This document shows positions 42,065 through 51,138 of a stretch of DNA of 64,000 nt, in pieces. The notes beneath the pieces were generated by a model. It searched no databases. It saw only the letters and a program-made list of their open reading frames with translations, and was not told the DNA's origin. The DNA is taken from positions 62,001-126,000 of the forward strand of contig NZ_CP065512.1 in NCBI RefSeq assembly GCF_022811925.1. Reading direction: 5' to 3'. The DNA is from Cytobacillus oceanisediminis (lineage in GTDB: Bacteria; Bacillota; Bacilli; Bacillales; Cytobacillaceae). A program made the translations under genes and the position numbers. Numbering within the stretch: position 1 is the first letter of the stretch; each line of letters starts with the position of its first letter.

Positions 42065-42661
42065 ATGTATATTCATAAAGTAGCCTCACTATTTAACTCC
42101 GAAAAGATCTATCATATGTGTTTTGACATCGATTCAGGTCATCGTCAAGCTAAACAGCTCAAGGAATCACTCCTTGTCCTTATTTCAAACTCAGTTGACC
42201 TATCCATAAAGTCCTCGAGCAACGCAGCGTTTAACGCAGCATTCGATTATATTAAATACGATCTTGAAGGAAAAGTTCCAATTAGAAATATTGTCATAAC
42301 CAGGGGGGAAGGCCCCTCGGTTGAAACAGGTATTCCTTATACCGTCTCTAATTGGGATGAAGGAAACTTAGTTCTAAGGTCTATGGCCAAAACTGCACCG
42401 GATTGCGGAGGTTATGATAAAACGGATTTTGTGATTACCTTTGAAGATGATGAAACTTACATTGGTACCTATGATTTGAAAAGGAAGGATATGCATGAGG
42501 CTGATTTGAAGGGCCATGTTTTAAGCCATGTAGGGTACTATGCAGGTATTCAGAAGCCACCATGGATGAAACAGGAAGCATATCATAAAGATTTAGCTTC
42601 GTTTGAGCCTGGCATGAAAGAAGAAGCAAGGGAATATCTAAGCAAATACTTGTCAAACTAA
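42065..42661 (+). CDS. hypothetical protein
   Basis: 198 residues from ATG 42065, 6 bases after GGGGGAG; the in-frame ATG at 42014 precedes the terminator and is unlikely. Soluble, mixed alpha/beta, one acidic beta-rich segment near 125-150. No family recognised. Confidence 0.6.
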   Translation: MYIHKVASLFNSEKIYHMCFDIDSGHRQAKQLKESLLVLISNSVDLSIKSSSNAAFNAAFDYIKYDLEGKVPIRNIVITRGEGPSVETGIPYTVSNWDEGNLVLRSMAKTAPDCGGYDKTDFVITFEDDETYIGTYDLKRKDMHEADLKGHVLSHVGYYAGIQKPPWMKQEAYHKDLASFEPGMKEEAREYLSKYLSN

Positions 42662-42738
42662 ACAATTTTATAATGACGTGGTTCGAATGTGACTTTATAA
42701 TTAGTTATATAACAAAAAATGGTATAGGGGGGAGAGTT

Positions 42739-43326
42739 ATGGGATTTCGTTTTAGAAAAAGTGTCAATCTAGGCGGGGGTGTCAGATTAACTGCAGGGAA
42801 AAAAGGTGTAGGGATATCCGCTGGGACGAAAGGCTTGCGTGTAAGTCATGGAGCTGATGGAAAAACTAGGGTAACTGCATCCATTCCTGGTACGGGCATT
42901 TCCTATCAGGAGACGATAGGATCTAAAGCCAAAGCACCAAAGCAGGAGCAGAAATTGCAACAGAAACCTCCTGTTAGCTCTAATTATCAGTTTAAAGGCA
43001 TCGTCAGAAATAAAGTGGTAGATGGGGAGCGCCAATCACTTTCTGTATTGCTTGGTCAGCTGTGTACTGTTTATATCAACAATGGAGAAATTAATATTAT
43101 TTCCGATAACTCTGAGTTGGGTGGCGATATTTTACCCTATCACTTGAATCAAATAAAACCAGAAAAGAATGTTCGTGACAGGGGATTCTGGATCTTTAAG
43201 TATAAAGAAGTTGAACTTAAACTAACTTTAGAAACCGATAGCGGCTGGCAAACGGTATACACTCTTATCGTAAATGAACAAGTTGCAGATCAATTCATGG
43301 AATGGTTTGAAAGAGTTAAAAAGTAA
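42739..43326 (+). CDS. DUF4236-domain protein
   Basis: 195 residues from ATG 42739 behind GGGGGGAGAG. Residues 1-60 (MGFRFRKSVNLGGGVRL, then repeated Gly-rich GISAGTKGLRVS and TGISYQE) are the DUF4236 signature. A Lys/Gln linker and a C-terminal domain of about 110 residues follow. DUF4236 proteins are widespread with unknown function. Confidence 0.78.
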   Translation: MGFRFRKSVNLGGGVRLTAGKKGVGISAGTKGLRVSHGADGKTRVTASIPGTGISYQETIGSKAKAPKQEQKLQQKPPVSSNYQFKGIVRNKVVDGERQSLSVLLGQLCTVYINNGEINIISDNSELGGDILPYHLNQIKPEKNVRDRGFWIFKYKEVELKLTLETDSGWQTVYTLIVNEQVADQFMEWFERVKK

Positions 43327-43352
43327 TATCAAAAAATATGGCCTCATTGCTA

Positions 43353-44159
43353 TTAGCAGGGAGGCTCCTTCATTGCTGATTCAAGTTTTTGTTTGATTTG
43401 TTTCCTCTTATTCCATATCGTATCACGATGATAGCCCATTCTTTCTCCGACTTCTTCATACGTATATCCTTTTTCATCGTAAAGTGACAGTAGGGTACGT
43501 TCAAAAGGGGTGAGTATACTGAAGGGGAATGTAGCTGTTTTACCTAGAATCCAATTGAGTCCAAGTTCCAGTGATTCTCTTTCAAAATAAAGGTCAAGGT
43601 ACCATTGGTCCTGGAGTTCTATTTCATCATCATGTTCTATAAATTCGTCACCTTCATGTAAATTGCTGTAGAGGGAAGGGTCTTTAAAAAGGTTTCTAAA
43701 ATGATTGTGTGCGTAGAATTTATAGCTGCTGTAGAGGAATCCGCAGAAATTTTTTTTAGGGGATTTCTTTTTGTAGCGTTTAGCCATGTAGAGAAGGACG
43801 TAACATAATTCGTGGATTAATTCAGTGTCATTCAAGAACTGCATACGGTCATTCATCCGCTGGACAATCTTACGGGCAGCTTTCTTTGTTTCTGCATACT
43901 GAAAGCCGGGAATTAACGCCTGCTTTACTTGTTCGTCAGCAGTTGAAAGCCGTATAAATCCCCTGGTGTCCCGGTCTCGGAAATTGATGACTCCATATCG
44001 CAGAAGGTTGAAGTACTTCTTTATAAAGCCACTAAGGTCATCAGGTTCTTCTGCATATCCAAAAAGCCGGACCATTTCAAACCCAGCTTCGACAGAACCT
44101 TCTTGGAAGGACTTCACTAATTTTTCAATGTGCTCGTACTGGGCTTCTTTATCTTCCAT
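43353..44159 (-). CDS. divergent sigma factor-like protein
   Basis: 268 residues. The C-terminus (about 218-262) is a clear sigma region 4 helix-turn-helix: LTPFERTLLSLYDEKGYTYEEVGERMGYHRDTIWNKRKQIKQKL. Residues 115-160 (the YMAKRYKKK and FCGFLYSSYKFYAHNHF segments) look like a region 2 of phage-type late sigma factors, but this is weaker. It is the last gene of a minus-strand operon. It could direct RNA polymerase to the TACGTT-class promoters of this replicon, which is an inference. Confidence 0.7.
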   Translation of the reverse strand: MEDKEAQYEHIEKLVKSFQEGSVEAGFEMVRLFGYAEEPDDLSGFIKKYFNLLRYGVINFRDRDTRGFIRLSTADEQVKQALIPGFQYAETKKAARKIVQRMNDRMQFLNDTELIHELCYVLLYMAKRYKKKSPKKNFCGFLYSSYKFYAHNHFRNLFKDPSLYSNLHEGDEFIEHDDEIELQDQWYLDLYFERESLELGLNWILGKTATFPFSILTPFERTLLSLYDEKGYTYEEVGERMGYHRDTIWNKRKQIKQKLESAMKEPPC

Positions 44160-44418
44160 ACTTCTTTAAATGCTCCAAGATCCGCTTCATCTTGACTTCA
44201 TCATCTGAATGCTTCTGTTTCTGCTGATATTCAGCAACTTCCTCAAACAGCTGCTCCTCAAATTTTTGAATATCATCCTCGTTATAATTCATGGCTTCAT
44301 CCATCTCCAGTTCATAAATCAGGTTAAGAAGATCATCAATCTGCTCATCGTCCTGCAGTAGATGTGACAATTCCCCAAGAGATAACTCCACACCAACATT
44401 CCCGCGGTAAATTTTCAT
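44149..44418 (-). CDS. small acidic protein
   Basis: 89 residues, very acidic, helical. Overlaps the sigma-like gene by 11 bases and the RuvC-like gene by 4 bases, so all three are coupled. Being next to a sigma factor it could be a regulator, but no motif shows this. Confidence 0.6.
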   Translation of the reverse strand: MKIYRGNVGVELSLGELSHLLQDDEQIDDLLNLIYELEMDEAMNYNEDDIQKFEEQLFEEVAEYQQKQKHSDDEVKMKRILEHLKKYGR

Positions 44419-44894
44419 GCTGCCACCCCTTTATGCATATCGACGCATGCCCAAGCGATTCCAACAGAATCAGTCATATCGTTGTCTTTCTTAAAGGTAA
44501 GGCCTTCTAGTTCATAGATGGCAACAACTTTGTCGAAGGTGTCCTCCTTTTTGGCGGAACCATAACCATGAAAGACTTTGCGCCAGCTGGTAGGGTAGAT
44601 TAATTCAAGTTCGACACCCTTAAGCTTTGCCATAAGGAGGTAAATGCCAGTGGTCCGGCTTAATTTTTTCACGGTATCAATGTTTAATTTAGCGTATTGA
44701 TCTTCGCATAAAACCTTGGTGATTTCATACTTATCCATTAGGGATTCAATTACTTTATACTGTACTGCAAGCTTTTCTCCGTGGTCATCAATTTTCGAGA
44801 TATCAATCTTTCCTTTTTCAATGATATCTTTATTCTCATCCATCAAGCAGAAGCCTGTGCACTTGGTTGAAGGGTCCAAGCCCAAGAAATACAT
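44415..44894 (-). CDS. RuvC-like Holliday junction resolvase
   Basis: 159 residues from ATG 44894, 9 bases after AGGAG; TTG 44903 is too close to it. RNase H fold residues: Asp7 in LGLDPSTKCTGF, Glu64 in CEDQY, and the last pair in NDMTDSVGIA. The length matches RuvC. It would cut four-way junctions made by RecA or the annealing protein. No ruvAB is seen. Confidence 0.8.
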   Translation of the reverse strand: MYFLGLDPSTKCTGFCLMDENKDIIEKGKIDISKIDDHGEKLAVQYKVIESLMDKYEITKVLCEDQYAKLNIDTVKKLSRTTGIYLLMAKLKGVELELIYPTSWRKVFHGYGSAKKEDTFDKVVAIYELEGLTFKKDNDMTDSVGIAWACVDMHKGVAA

Positions 44895-44941
44895 GTTGTT
44901 CAACTCCTATAGTAGCATAGATTCATAGAGGGAAGGGAAAA

Positions 44942-46264
44942 TTATTCATTTTCCCCAATTTCTTCAAGTTGTGTTTCCATCTCTTCATTTAGTCCAATTC
45001 GAATCGGAATGATATCTTCATTTGTCACAATAATGATGGCTTGGGAAGGATCGCTGTTAGCTTTGAATTTACGAGAGTAAGAGTTGCGGCCCATCGGGGA
45101 TCCAACTCGGATTTCAAGATTTCCATAGTTTCGCTCGATGACTTCAAAGTAATGGAAGTGACCCATGATGACGGCATCGTAAAATTCTTCATCAGCAGCA
45201 ATATGCTTGTCTATTTTTCCTTTATCTGTGCGCTTTTCAAAATCTCCATGAACCAGCTTGATGCGTTTGCCATTGATTTCAACGACATGCTCATAATTAA
45301 AGTGCTTGTCCGCCTCGATGAATTTAACTTTTGGCAGGTTAAGCAGCTCAAGAGTGTTCTTGATGTTTTCAGCGATGACATACATTACGTTATCGGTATC
45401 AATAACATCTGTTTTGTTTGCCTGGAAGCGGTCATGGTTACCGGCGATGCAGAAGAAATCGACATTCACATATTCTGATAGATTCACAATGAAGCTCGTG
45501 ATCAGTTTGGTTGCCTTTACAATTTGCTCTGCAAGCGGAAATTCGGCTTCGTAGCTCTGATTAACATTTCTCATATTGATGTGCTCAACCATGTCTCCGA
45601 TACACGCAACAGTTACATCCCATATGCCAAATTGATCGCAGTACTCCAGGGACTTTTTAAGCAGCTTGTCAATCCGCTTCTGAGCTATTTTGAAATTGTA
45701 GTGGTTACCTTTCATGTGGTGGACAGTTGCACCGATATGCCAGTCTGTAATGACGATAATGGCTTTTGTAGAATGGGTGAATTGATAGGGAGGGTTTAGA
45801 GCCAGGGGAGGGATTTGGAAGTCAGTGTCATCAAGCATGACATTTCGTACTTCTTCAGCGATTAATAGGGGTTTAGACAATTCTCTTTTAACCTTGTTGA
45901 GCTCTCTTTTTACACGCATAAAATCTTGTTTTTCCAAATACATTTCACCCACAGCATGTTTGATTGCTTCAAGCTTTCCATCTGCAATCATGTCTGTAAA
46001 ACGCTGGGCATTGGCAAGCCTTCCGACTTCTTTCTGATAATGCTTAATTAGGGAGCGGTAGGGTTCATTTGTATCCGAGTCGTAAAAGCCGGCTAGTTCC
46101 ATCAGTCTTTTATGCTCTAGCCAGTTTGTTTTACGGGACGGACTCATTTCCTGCAGCTCGAGCTTAATATCGATGGCCTTATCAAGGTGTTCTTTAGTTA
46201 CGGGTGTCATGATGTCATCTGAATTTCGATAGCTTCTCACGATGTTTTGCTCCTCCGTTTTCAT
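44942..46264 (-). CDS. SbcD/Mre11-like metallophosphoesterase
   Basis: 440 residues. The N-terminal 160 are helical and charged. Then the calcineurin-like motifs: TDWHIGA, GDMVEH, AGNHDR, VHGDFEK and GHFHYFE, which bind two metals. The order is that of phage DNA-repair phosphoesterases. No SbcC-like ATPase lies next to it. Acts probably on DNA ends or junctions with the RuvC-like enzyme encoded just downstream. Confidence 0.8.
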   Translation of the reverse strand: MKTEEQNIVRSYRNSDDIMTPVTKEHLDKAIDIKLELQEMSPSRKTNWLEHKRLMELAGFYDSDTNEPYRSLIKHYQKEVGRLANAQRFTDMIADGKLEAIKHAVGEMYLEKQDFMRVKRELNKVKRELSKPLLIAEEVRNVMLDDTDFQIPPLALNPPYQFTHSTKAIIVITDWHIGATVHHMKGNHYNFKIAQKRIDKLLKKSLEYCDQFGIWDVTVACIGDMVEHINMRNVNQSYEAEFPLAEQIVKATKLITSFIVNLSEYVNVDFFCIAGNHDRFQANKTDVIDTDNVMYVIAENIKNTLELLNLPKVKFIEADKHFNYEHVVEINGKRIKLVHGDFEKRTDKGKIDKHIAADEEFYDAVIMGHFHYFEVIERNYGNLEIRVGSPMGRNSYSRKFKANSDPSQAIIIVTNEDIIPIRIGLNEEMETQLEEIGENE

Positions 46265-46290
46265 CGGATGAAGGGAAGGGGAATAGTTCC

Positions 46291-46887
46291 CTACTCCCCG
46301 TCCTCCGCTAATATAGATAATCCATGGATCATGTTTTTCATATAATCTTTTACGTATTCATGGGCCCACTGTGGAATCTTCTCGTAGCGTACAGACCCGC
46401 CAACCAAGCACTCTCTCAGTTCGATTCGCTTTTTGAACATCAGATCAGCCACATCACCTTCTACCATGTCGCCCAATTTTCCGATGCGTTTGGAAAGTAT
46501 GATTTTGTCTAATTCATTAGATAAATCATTGTGTTTTTGCAGTAGGGATGAGACTGCCTTGGAAGTGATGCTGTTTAGAAGATGTTCCTGCAGCTCGTCT
46601 TTGAAGGTTGGTTTAGGAGGGGTTGTGTCAATAGTGGCGAAAGTAGGTTTTGAATTCCAATAAATTGAGCCAGAACCTACATTGACATCATTGATAAAAG
46701 TTTGTATATGGTCTGCTTTGATATGGTCTGCTTTGATGTGTTCTGAAGTACCAATATCGCCAGATATAATAAGCTGTTCTTCTTTTGAGTAAATCTGCTT
46801 ATTTTCAAAATCAATCGTAATGGTCTCTTCCTCATCGTCTTCTTCTTCAACCTCATATAGCGGTTCAGTGTATTCATGTTTTTTCAT
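46291..46887 (-). CDS. hypothetical protein
   Basis: 198 residues: acidic N-terminus, a short repeat KADHIKADHIQ near 55-65, then a helical C-terminal half. GAGGAGAAG precedes the ATG. In the same operon as the phosphoesterase. No family recognised. Confidence 0.6.
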   Translation of the reverse strand: MKKHEYTEPLYEVEEEDDEEETITIDFENKQIYSKEEQLIISGDIGTSEHIKADHIKADHIQTFINDVNVGSGSIYWNSKPTFATIDTTPPKPTFKDELQEHLLNSITSKAVSSLLQKHNDLSNELDKIILSKRIGKLGDMVEGDVADLMFKKRIELRECLVGGSVRYEKIPQWAHEYVKDYMKNMIHGLSILAEDGE

Positions 46888-46976
46888 GTGTTCTTCTCCT
46901 CATTGAAATAAGTTTCTAGTATCTCCTTAACATGGTTGCTCCACTGTTTTATGGGCACTCCCATGTCTGCTATGGT

Positions 46977-47525
46977 TCACTTGTTCTTAGCAGCTTTTCT
47001 GCGAGCGGCACGATTCATAAATGGAACCACTTTGTTTTTATCCATCTGCTCCATTTTCTTTTTCGCTTCTTCATATATATTGATAGAGCCATCCAGGATA
47101 TTGATCTCTTTTTCGAGCTGGTTGACTTGCTCTTCCGTCATTTCATCGGTAAAGACCTTTTCAAGAACTTCAGTCTTTTCAACATAAAAAACGGAAGCAA
47201 CAACAGACCCTTCTTCATCAATACCGACCTCAACCATATCAACACCTTCCCGTATATAGTCATTGAGGCGAAGATACTCTATGATGGTTTCCTGGGTTAG
47301 AACTGTTTTGATTTTATTCACTTGAGTATTGGTGTCCAGCTTGACCCAGTTAGGGGTTCTGTCAACGAGTTTATCAACGATTTCTTCCTGTGCTTCTTTA
47401 GTCAGGTGGACAGATTTTAAGATAGCCTGCAAAGCAAAGTCGGAAACATGGATATGGTCAATCTTCATATTGCCGATCTCTTGTTTAGTAATAAAAATGC
47501 CGAGGACTTCTTGCTGATTAGTCAT
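46977..47525 (-). CDS. hypothetical protein
   Basis: 182 residues from ATG 47525 behind AAAGGAG (10 bases), overlapping the preceding small gene by 8 bases. Soluble; ends in a basic RAARRKAAKNK tail that could bind nucleic acid. No family recognised. Confidence 0.6.
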   Translation of the reverse strand: MTNQQEVLGIFITKQEIGNMKIDHIHVSDFALQAILKSVHLTKEAQEEIVDKLVDRTPNWVKLDTNTQVNKIKTVLTQETIIEYLRLNDYIREGVDMVEVGIDEEGSVVASVFYVEKTEVLEKVFTDEMTEEQVNQLEKEINILDGSINIYEEAKKKMEQMDKNKVVPFMNRAARRKAAKNK

Positions 47526-47667
47526 TCTTTTCGTTCTCCTTTTTCTTTGTCTTTTCTTTTGGAGACTTTTCAAAAGACTTTTCCAGATCCTCATTTAGGA
47601 TTTTAACGTCGCCGCTGTCAGCAAGCTCCATCACTTTTTGGCCTTTTTTGTTAATGAATTTAAGCAT
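47518..47667 (-). CDS. small charged protein
   Basis: 49 residues from ATG 47667, 7 bases after AGGAGG. Lys/Glu-rich. First gene of the seven-gene minus-strand operon that ends with the sigma-like gene. Unknown. Confidence 0.55.
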   Translation of the reverse strand: MLKFINKKGQKVMELADSGDVKILNEDLEKSFEKSPKEKTKKKENEKND

Positions 47668-47717
47668 GTTCAATCCTCCTATTTCTTTTTCTAGGAGTAT
47701 TTGAACCATTAAAAAAC

Positions 47718-47745
47718 CACTTGTAAAGGAAAATCTCTACAAATG
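47718..47745. promoter_or_regulatory. operator-like inverted repeat
   Basis: CACTTGTA and TACAAATG, complementary with one mismatch, 12 bases apart. It lies between the divergent genes at 47667 and 47840, where a shared regulator could bind. Confidence 0.35.
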
Positions 47746-47783
47746 GCTGTTATTGTGCGTGATTATTCAGTGTTTTGTGTGGT

Positions 47784-47792
47784 ATTATATAA
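47784..47792 (+). promoter_or_regulatory. extended -10 promoter
   Basis: TGGTATTAT before ATATAAATTGG: an extended -10 of the housekeeping type, without a clear -35, in front of the gene at 47840. Confidence 0.4.
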
Positions 47793-47839
47793 ATTGGAAT
47801 AGTTTAAGATATAGAGTCGAACATTATGAGGTGGAAGAA

Positions 47840-48160
47840 TTGAACAAACACGAAGCCCTGCAGATCATTAAAGACACCTTCGGCCATTTTATTTACGAAG
47901 AGAATTTAATGATAGGGACAACTGAGGTATTGCTTTACTTCCCGACTATGGGCATCGCCATATTAGAATCAGAGGACAAAGTTATCTCTAACAATAAAGT
48001 AGAAGACCTAAACGAACACCTAATTAGAAAAGAATTAGATGCAAAGCCTATATATCTAAACCTAGAACAGAATAATCCTATCGGATTTATATTGAACGAT
48101 ATTATTATAGAAGCCGGGTTCATACCCACCGACTTAAACATAGAGGGTACGAATAATTAA
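47840..48160 (+). CDS. hypothetical protein
   Basis: 106 residues from TTG 47840 after GAGGTGG. Alpha/beta, acidic. No family recognised. A terminator follows and 185 further bases up to the next gene contain only an AT-rich leader. Confidence 0.55.
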   Translation: MNKHEALQIIKDTFGHFIYEENLMIGTTEVLLYFPTMGIAILESEDKVISNNKVEDLNEHLIRKELDAKPIYLNLEQNNPIGFILNDIIIEAGFIPTDLNIEGTNN

Positions 48161-48175
48161 TTTAATAGTTAGTTA

Positions 48176-48208
48176 GAGAGAAGGCATTCAGAGTGTCTTC
48201 TCTTTTTA
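48176..48208 (+). terminator. rho-independent terminator
   Basis: AGAGAAG/CTTCTCT stem with inner pairing and TTTTTATTTT. Confidence 0.75.
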
Positions 48209-48393
48209 TTTTCTGTCCTCATTATATCGAACAAACGTTCTGTTATCAACCCATTAACAGAAAAAAATTACCGATAATAAACTTGAATGGATTGGTATTT
48301 CAGATATAGAATCATTTTCCATTTTTTTATTGAGTAAAATGAACTAATGTATTACATTAAAAATAAAACAATATGAGTAATAGGGGGGAGAAA

Positions 48394-49293
48394 ATGTTCT
48401 GTACGAGTTGCGGTACACAACTGAGGGAACAAGATTCATTTTGCTCCAAGTGCGGAAGGTCAGTTAATCCGACAGTTGGAAATACAGCTCTGGATATAGA
48501 CCAAGAGGCGATTGGTCAAGAATCGGAAGATTTTTCGCTTGAACAAAAATTGGAAGAAGCGTTTGTAGGGAAAAATTACGATACCTATATTGACAGATGG
48601 GATAGGCTTGAAGAAAAGAATGGTAGAATTAGCTGGAATTGGGCAACATTTTTATTTGGACCGTTTTGGTTTGGGTATAGAAAAATGTATGTTCCGCTGT
48701 TATTTATTTTAGTTGCTTATTTATTTGTTGATCTGATTTTGTATGCAACTGGATCTGATCTTTGGAATCTTTTTATTTTTCCTTTAACTATTATCCTGGC
48801 GATGTTTGGAAATTATATTTATCTTAAACATACAAACAAACATATAAACAAGGCGAACTTAACCCCATTGAATAATGAACAAAAAATGTTTTATTTAAAA
48901 AGAAAAGGTGGAACCAGCTGGTTAGGGGTATTGTTTACTGTAATTAGCTTATTAATTTATGGTGTTCTTACTGCTTTTATTTTCCCGACCGATGAAGACA
49001 AAATAATGATAGTGAAAAACGGATCGTTTTATGACTATCCGACTACTACTGTCGGAAATGCCTTTGAGGATTACTTTTCCGAACCGGAGTGGGAGTATGT
49101 CTCAGGTAGCGCCTATGATATTGTGCGATTCACCGGATATGACTTATCCGAGGAAGGTAACGATATTGAAGTTACAATGGATTTTATAATAACCGATGAT
49201 TCATTTGAAGCTCATTCGGCATGGATAAATCAAAATAAACTATCTGAAGACGACATGTTGTCGCTATTAGACTCGCTTCTCTCCGGTCGATGA
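48394..49293 (+). CDS. zinc-ribbon membrane protein (DUF2628-like)
   Basis: 299 residues from ATG 48394 behind GGGGGGAG. CTSC at 3-6 and CSKC near 21 form a zinc ribbon. After an acidic stretch, NWATFLFGPFWFGYRKMY and three to four hydrophobic helices (about 100-205) match the DUF2628 pattern. The C-terminal 80 residues are extracytoplasmic. Function unknown. Confidence 0.7.
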   Translation: MFCTSCGTQLREQDSFCSKCGRSVNPTVGNTALDIDQEAIGQESEDFSLEQKLEEAFVGKNYDTYIDRWDRLEEKNGRISWNWATFLFGPFWFGYRKMYVPLLFILVAYLFVDLILYATGSDLWNLFIFPLTIILAMFGNYIYLKHTNKHINKANLTPLNNEQKMFYLKRKGGTSWLGVLFTVISLLIYGVLTAFIFPTDEDKIMIVKNGSFYDYPTTTVGNAFEDYFSEPEWEYVSGSAYDIVRFTGYDLSEEGNDIEVTMDFIITDDSFEAHSAWINQNKLSEDDMLSLLDSLLSGR

Positions 49294-49308
49294 TATTTTG
49301 ATTCCGAA

Positions 49309-49336
49309 AAAAAGACCACGTTTATTCGTGGTCTTC
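49309..49336. terminator. bidirectional terminator
   Basis: AAGACCACG-TTTATT-CGTGGTCTT between convergent genes; A-rich on one side, T/C on the other. Confidence 0.7.
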
Positions 49337-49678
49337 CCCATTATACGGAGATGTGCTAGAACTTGAACCCAGGAATCTGGCAAGCTGTAAGCGGAGTTCT
49401 TCCATTTCAAGCAATAGCCTGCGATTTTCAATTGTCAGTTCGGTATTGGTGATCCTCAATTGGCTCATTTCTGCCCGGAGACTTTCTATCTCCTCACGGT
49501 ATCCCCTAATCTCTTCCCTTAGCTCGGTACGAAAAGCCCGCTCATCTTCTGAAAGGGATTGCCGATGGACTACCAGTACATCTTTTTTGTTTGTGTTCCT
49601 GGCGACAAAATAAGTTGTGACTGAGCCGACTATCCCGACAATGGCCGGAATGATTAACTCAACAAGTGTTATGTTCAT
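49322..49678 (-). CDS. membrane protein with coiled coil
   Basis: 118 residues from ATG 49678: a membrane helix at about 8-25, then a long charged coiled coil (about 45-105) and a Ser-rich tail. It overlaps the next membrane gene upstream by 20 bases. The pair resembles phage lysis-module accessory proteins in shape only. Confidence 0.58.
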   Translation of the reverse strand: MNITLVELIIPAIVGIVGSVTTYFVARNTNKKDVLVVHRQSLSEDERAFRTELREEIRGYREEIESLRAEMSQLRITNTELTIENRRLLLEMEELRLQLARFLGSSSSTSPYNGEDHE

Positions 49679-50063
49679 CTTTTCCACCACCATTGCTAGA
49701 GGATAGCCAGAAGATCATCAAAGAAACTAGAAGGTATGTCCCGCTCCCTGTACTGAATTGCCCGGTGTTTAAATCATTAACCAAAAACATACAGGCAATG
49801 AATGTCCAGAAGAATGAGGCTATAGCTAATCCAATAGGCTGCAATTTTTTAAATTTGCCAAATAGCATCAGGGTTTGTCCGCAAGCAATGAATAGGGCAA
49901 ATGCTCCCCATGCTGCTTCGGGTGCAAGGTTGGCCATGGCTGCATAGGCACTGTATTTAAAAGTGTTGAAAGGGAAAACCAGGCATAACCCCCACCATAA
50001 TGCCAGGCCGATATGGTAAAGCTCGATGATACGGTTGGCCGTTAGTTTTTTCAAAGAATTCAC
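49659..50063 (-). CDS. four-helix membrane protein, unknown
   Basis: 134 residues with four hydrophobic helices (about 14-30, 40-65, 77-97, 105-122). No signal for an enzyme. Phage minor-lysis or LydA-like proteins have similar topology, but similarity is not shown. Confidence 0.58.
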   Translation of the reverse strand: MNSLKKLTANRIIELYHIGLALWWGLCLVFPFNTFKYSAYAAMANLAPEAAWGAFALFIACGQTLMLFGKFKKLQPIGLAIASFFWTFIACMFLVNDLNTGQFSTGSGTYLLVSLMIFWLSSSNGGGKDEHNTC

Positions 50064-50076
50064 CCCTTTTCCGGGG

Positions 50077-50880
50077 TTAGAATTGCAATCTATCGCAGTA
50101 GTTCAACATCGAGCAGTTTTTGCACATGAAAGACTGCCGAGGATAGAAGTCTTCCTGCCTGATTCCGTTGCTAACCCCTTTCAAAACGCTGTTTAGACGT
50201 TTGATTTCATTTTGGTCTCTGTAGAGGAGGAGCCGCTTGTCTGTTCCGATATAATCAAACACAAAGCGGTCGGGTGCTGAATTGAATAATTCCTGGAAGG
50301 CAAGAAACATAGCAGTTGCACGGAGGTCGTGTCTGAGGAAAAAACCAGAGGAAGCGTCTGTTTTGTTGTTGGACGTTTTAAAGTCCACTATCTCTATCTG
50401 TCGCTTCTTGTTTTCATCTGTATACTCACGAATCAGTTCAAATTCGCCTGTCAGAATCAGGTCGTCTTGAACGGAGATACGGAAAGGGTAATTGACGGCA
50501 ATAGGGGTCCCGGGGTTGTCTTTGTTTTCATGATAAAAAGCATAGGTAGCCTCCATGCCCCGGTTTAAAATCTGTTGCGTTCGCTGATGGTCCGTCCCTG
50601 TGCGAGCAAGCAGGAAGTTTTCCTTTGTCCGTTTATCCTCTTCGAAAATGGAGTAATAGTAATGAGCCCATTTATCCCGCATTTGCCGGAGTGTTGGAAG
50701 CTTACCTTGCATCACTTCATGATAGAAATAGGATATTGTTTGGTGAATGCCCTTGGAATAGAGCACGGCACTTTTGAATTCATCTTCTGATGGAATCTCA
50801 TGAATCTTGGCCAGCTTATATTTCATAGGGCATTGCAGGTACGTATAGATATCGTCCATGCTTAGTTCGAACTTTGTCAT
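50077..50880 (-). CDS. PD-(D/E)XK nuclease, RecB/Cas4-like
   Basis: 267 residues. Begins with YLQCPMKYKL, the N-terminal Cys segment of the family. Nuclease core near 140-170: GEFELI and IEIVDFKTSNN (D..DxK). Near the C-terminus CKNCSMLNYC completes the likely Fe-S cluster. It differs clearly from the nuclease at 40.8 kb, so the replicon carries two. Likely acts in end resection or primer removal. Confidence 0.78.
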   Translation of the reverse strand: MTKFELSMDDIYTYLQCPMKYKLAKIHEIPSEDEFKSAVLYSKGIHQTISYFYHEVMQGKLPTLRQMRDKWAHYYYSIFEEDKRTKENFLLARTGTDHQRTQQILNRGMEATYAFYHENKDNPGTPIAVNYPFRISVQDDLILTGEFELIREYTDENKKRQIEIVDFKTSNNKTDASSGFFLRHDLRATAMFLAFQELFNSAPDRFVFDYIGTDKRLLLYRDQNEIKRLNSVLKGVSNGIRQEDFYPRQSFMCKNCSMLNYCDRLQF

Positions 50881-50895
50881 GTTAAGTATAGCTCC

Positions 50896-51138
50896 TTACC
50901 AATGTGCTCTTTCTCTATAGCAGCGATAATGGGTCTGATTCAGGCGCTCCCACTCAGGATCTGCCTTATGTCCGTTTGAATCCTGCTGAGCATCGACTAT
51001 CTCTCCGCCGCAGTAACGGCAATAGGGCGTATACTCCCTTGCCTGGAGGTTCAAGTCCCGCTCCCAAATCGTTTCGCCTTTAACAGCTTCAAAAGGGGTG
51101 GCACCATAGATTTGATAGACATTTTTTAATCCGGCCAT
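50896..51138 (-). CDS. small Cys-rich protein
   Basis: 80 residues with CRYC near 40 and a later Cys near 74, partial zinc-ribbon pattern. Adjacent to the nuclease gene, same strand. Unknown. Confidence 0.55.
   Translation of the reverse strand: MAGLKNVYQIYGATPFEAVKGETIWERDLNLQAREYTPYCRYCGGEIVDAQQDSNGHKADPEWERLNQTHYRCYRERAHW

Noticed and set aside
46932..47300. Plus-strand frame opposite the minus-strand gene at 46977-47525.
   Set aside because: Phe/Leu/Ile-rich mirror of a charged protein with no binding site; the minus-strand gene has a good start and fits its operon.
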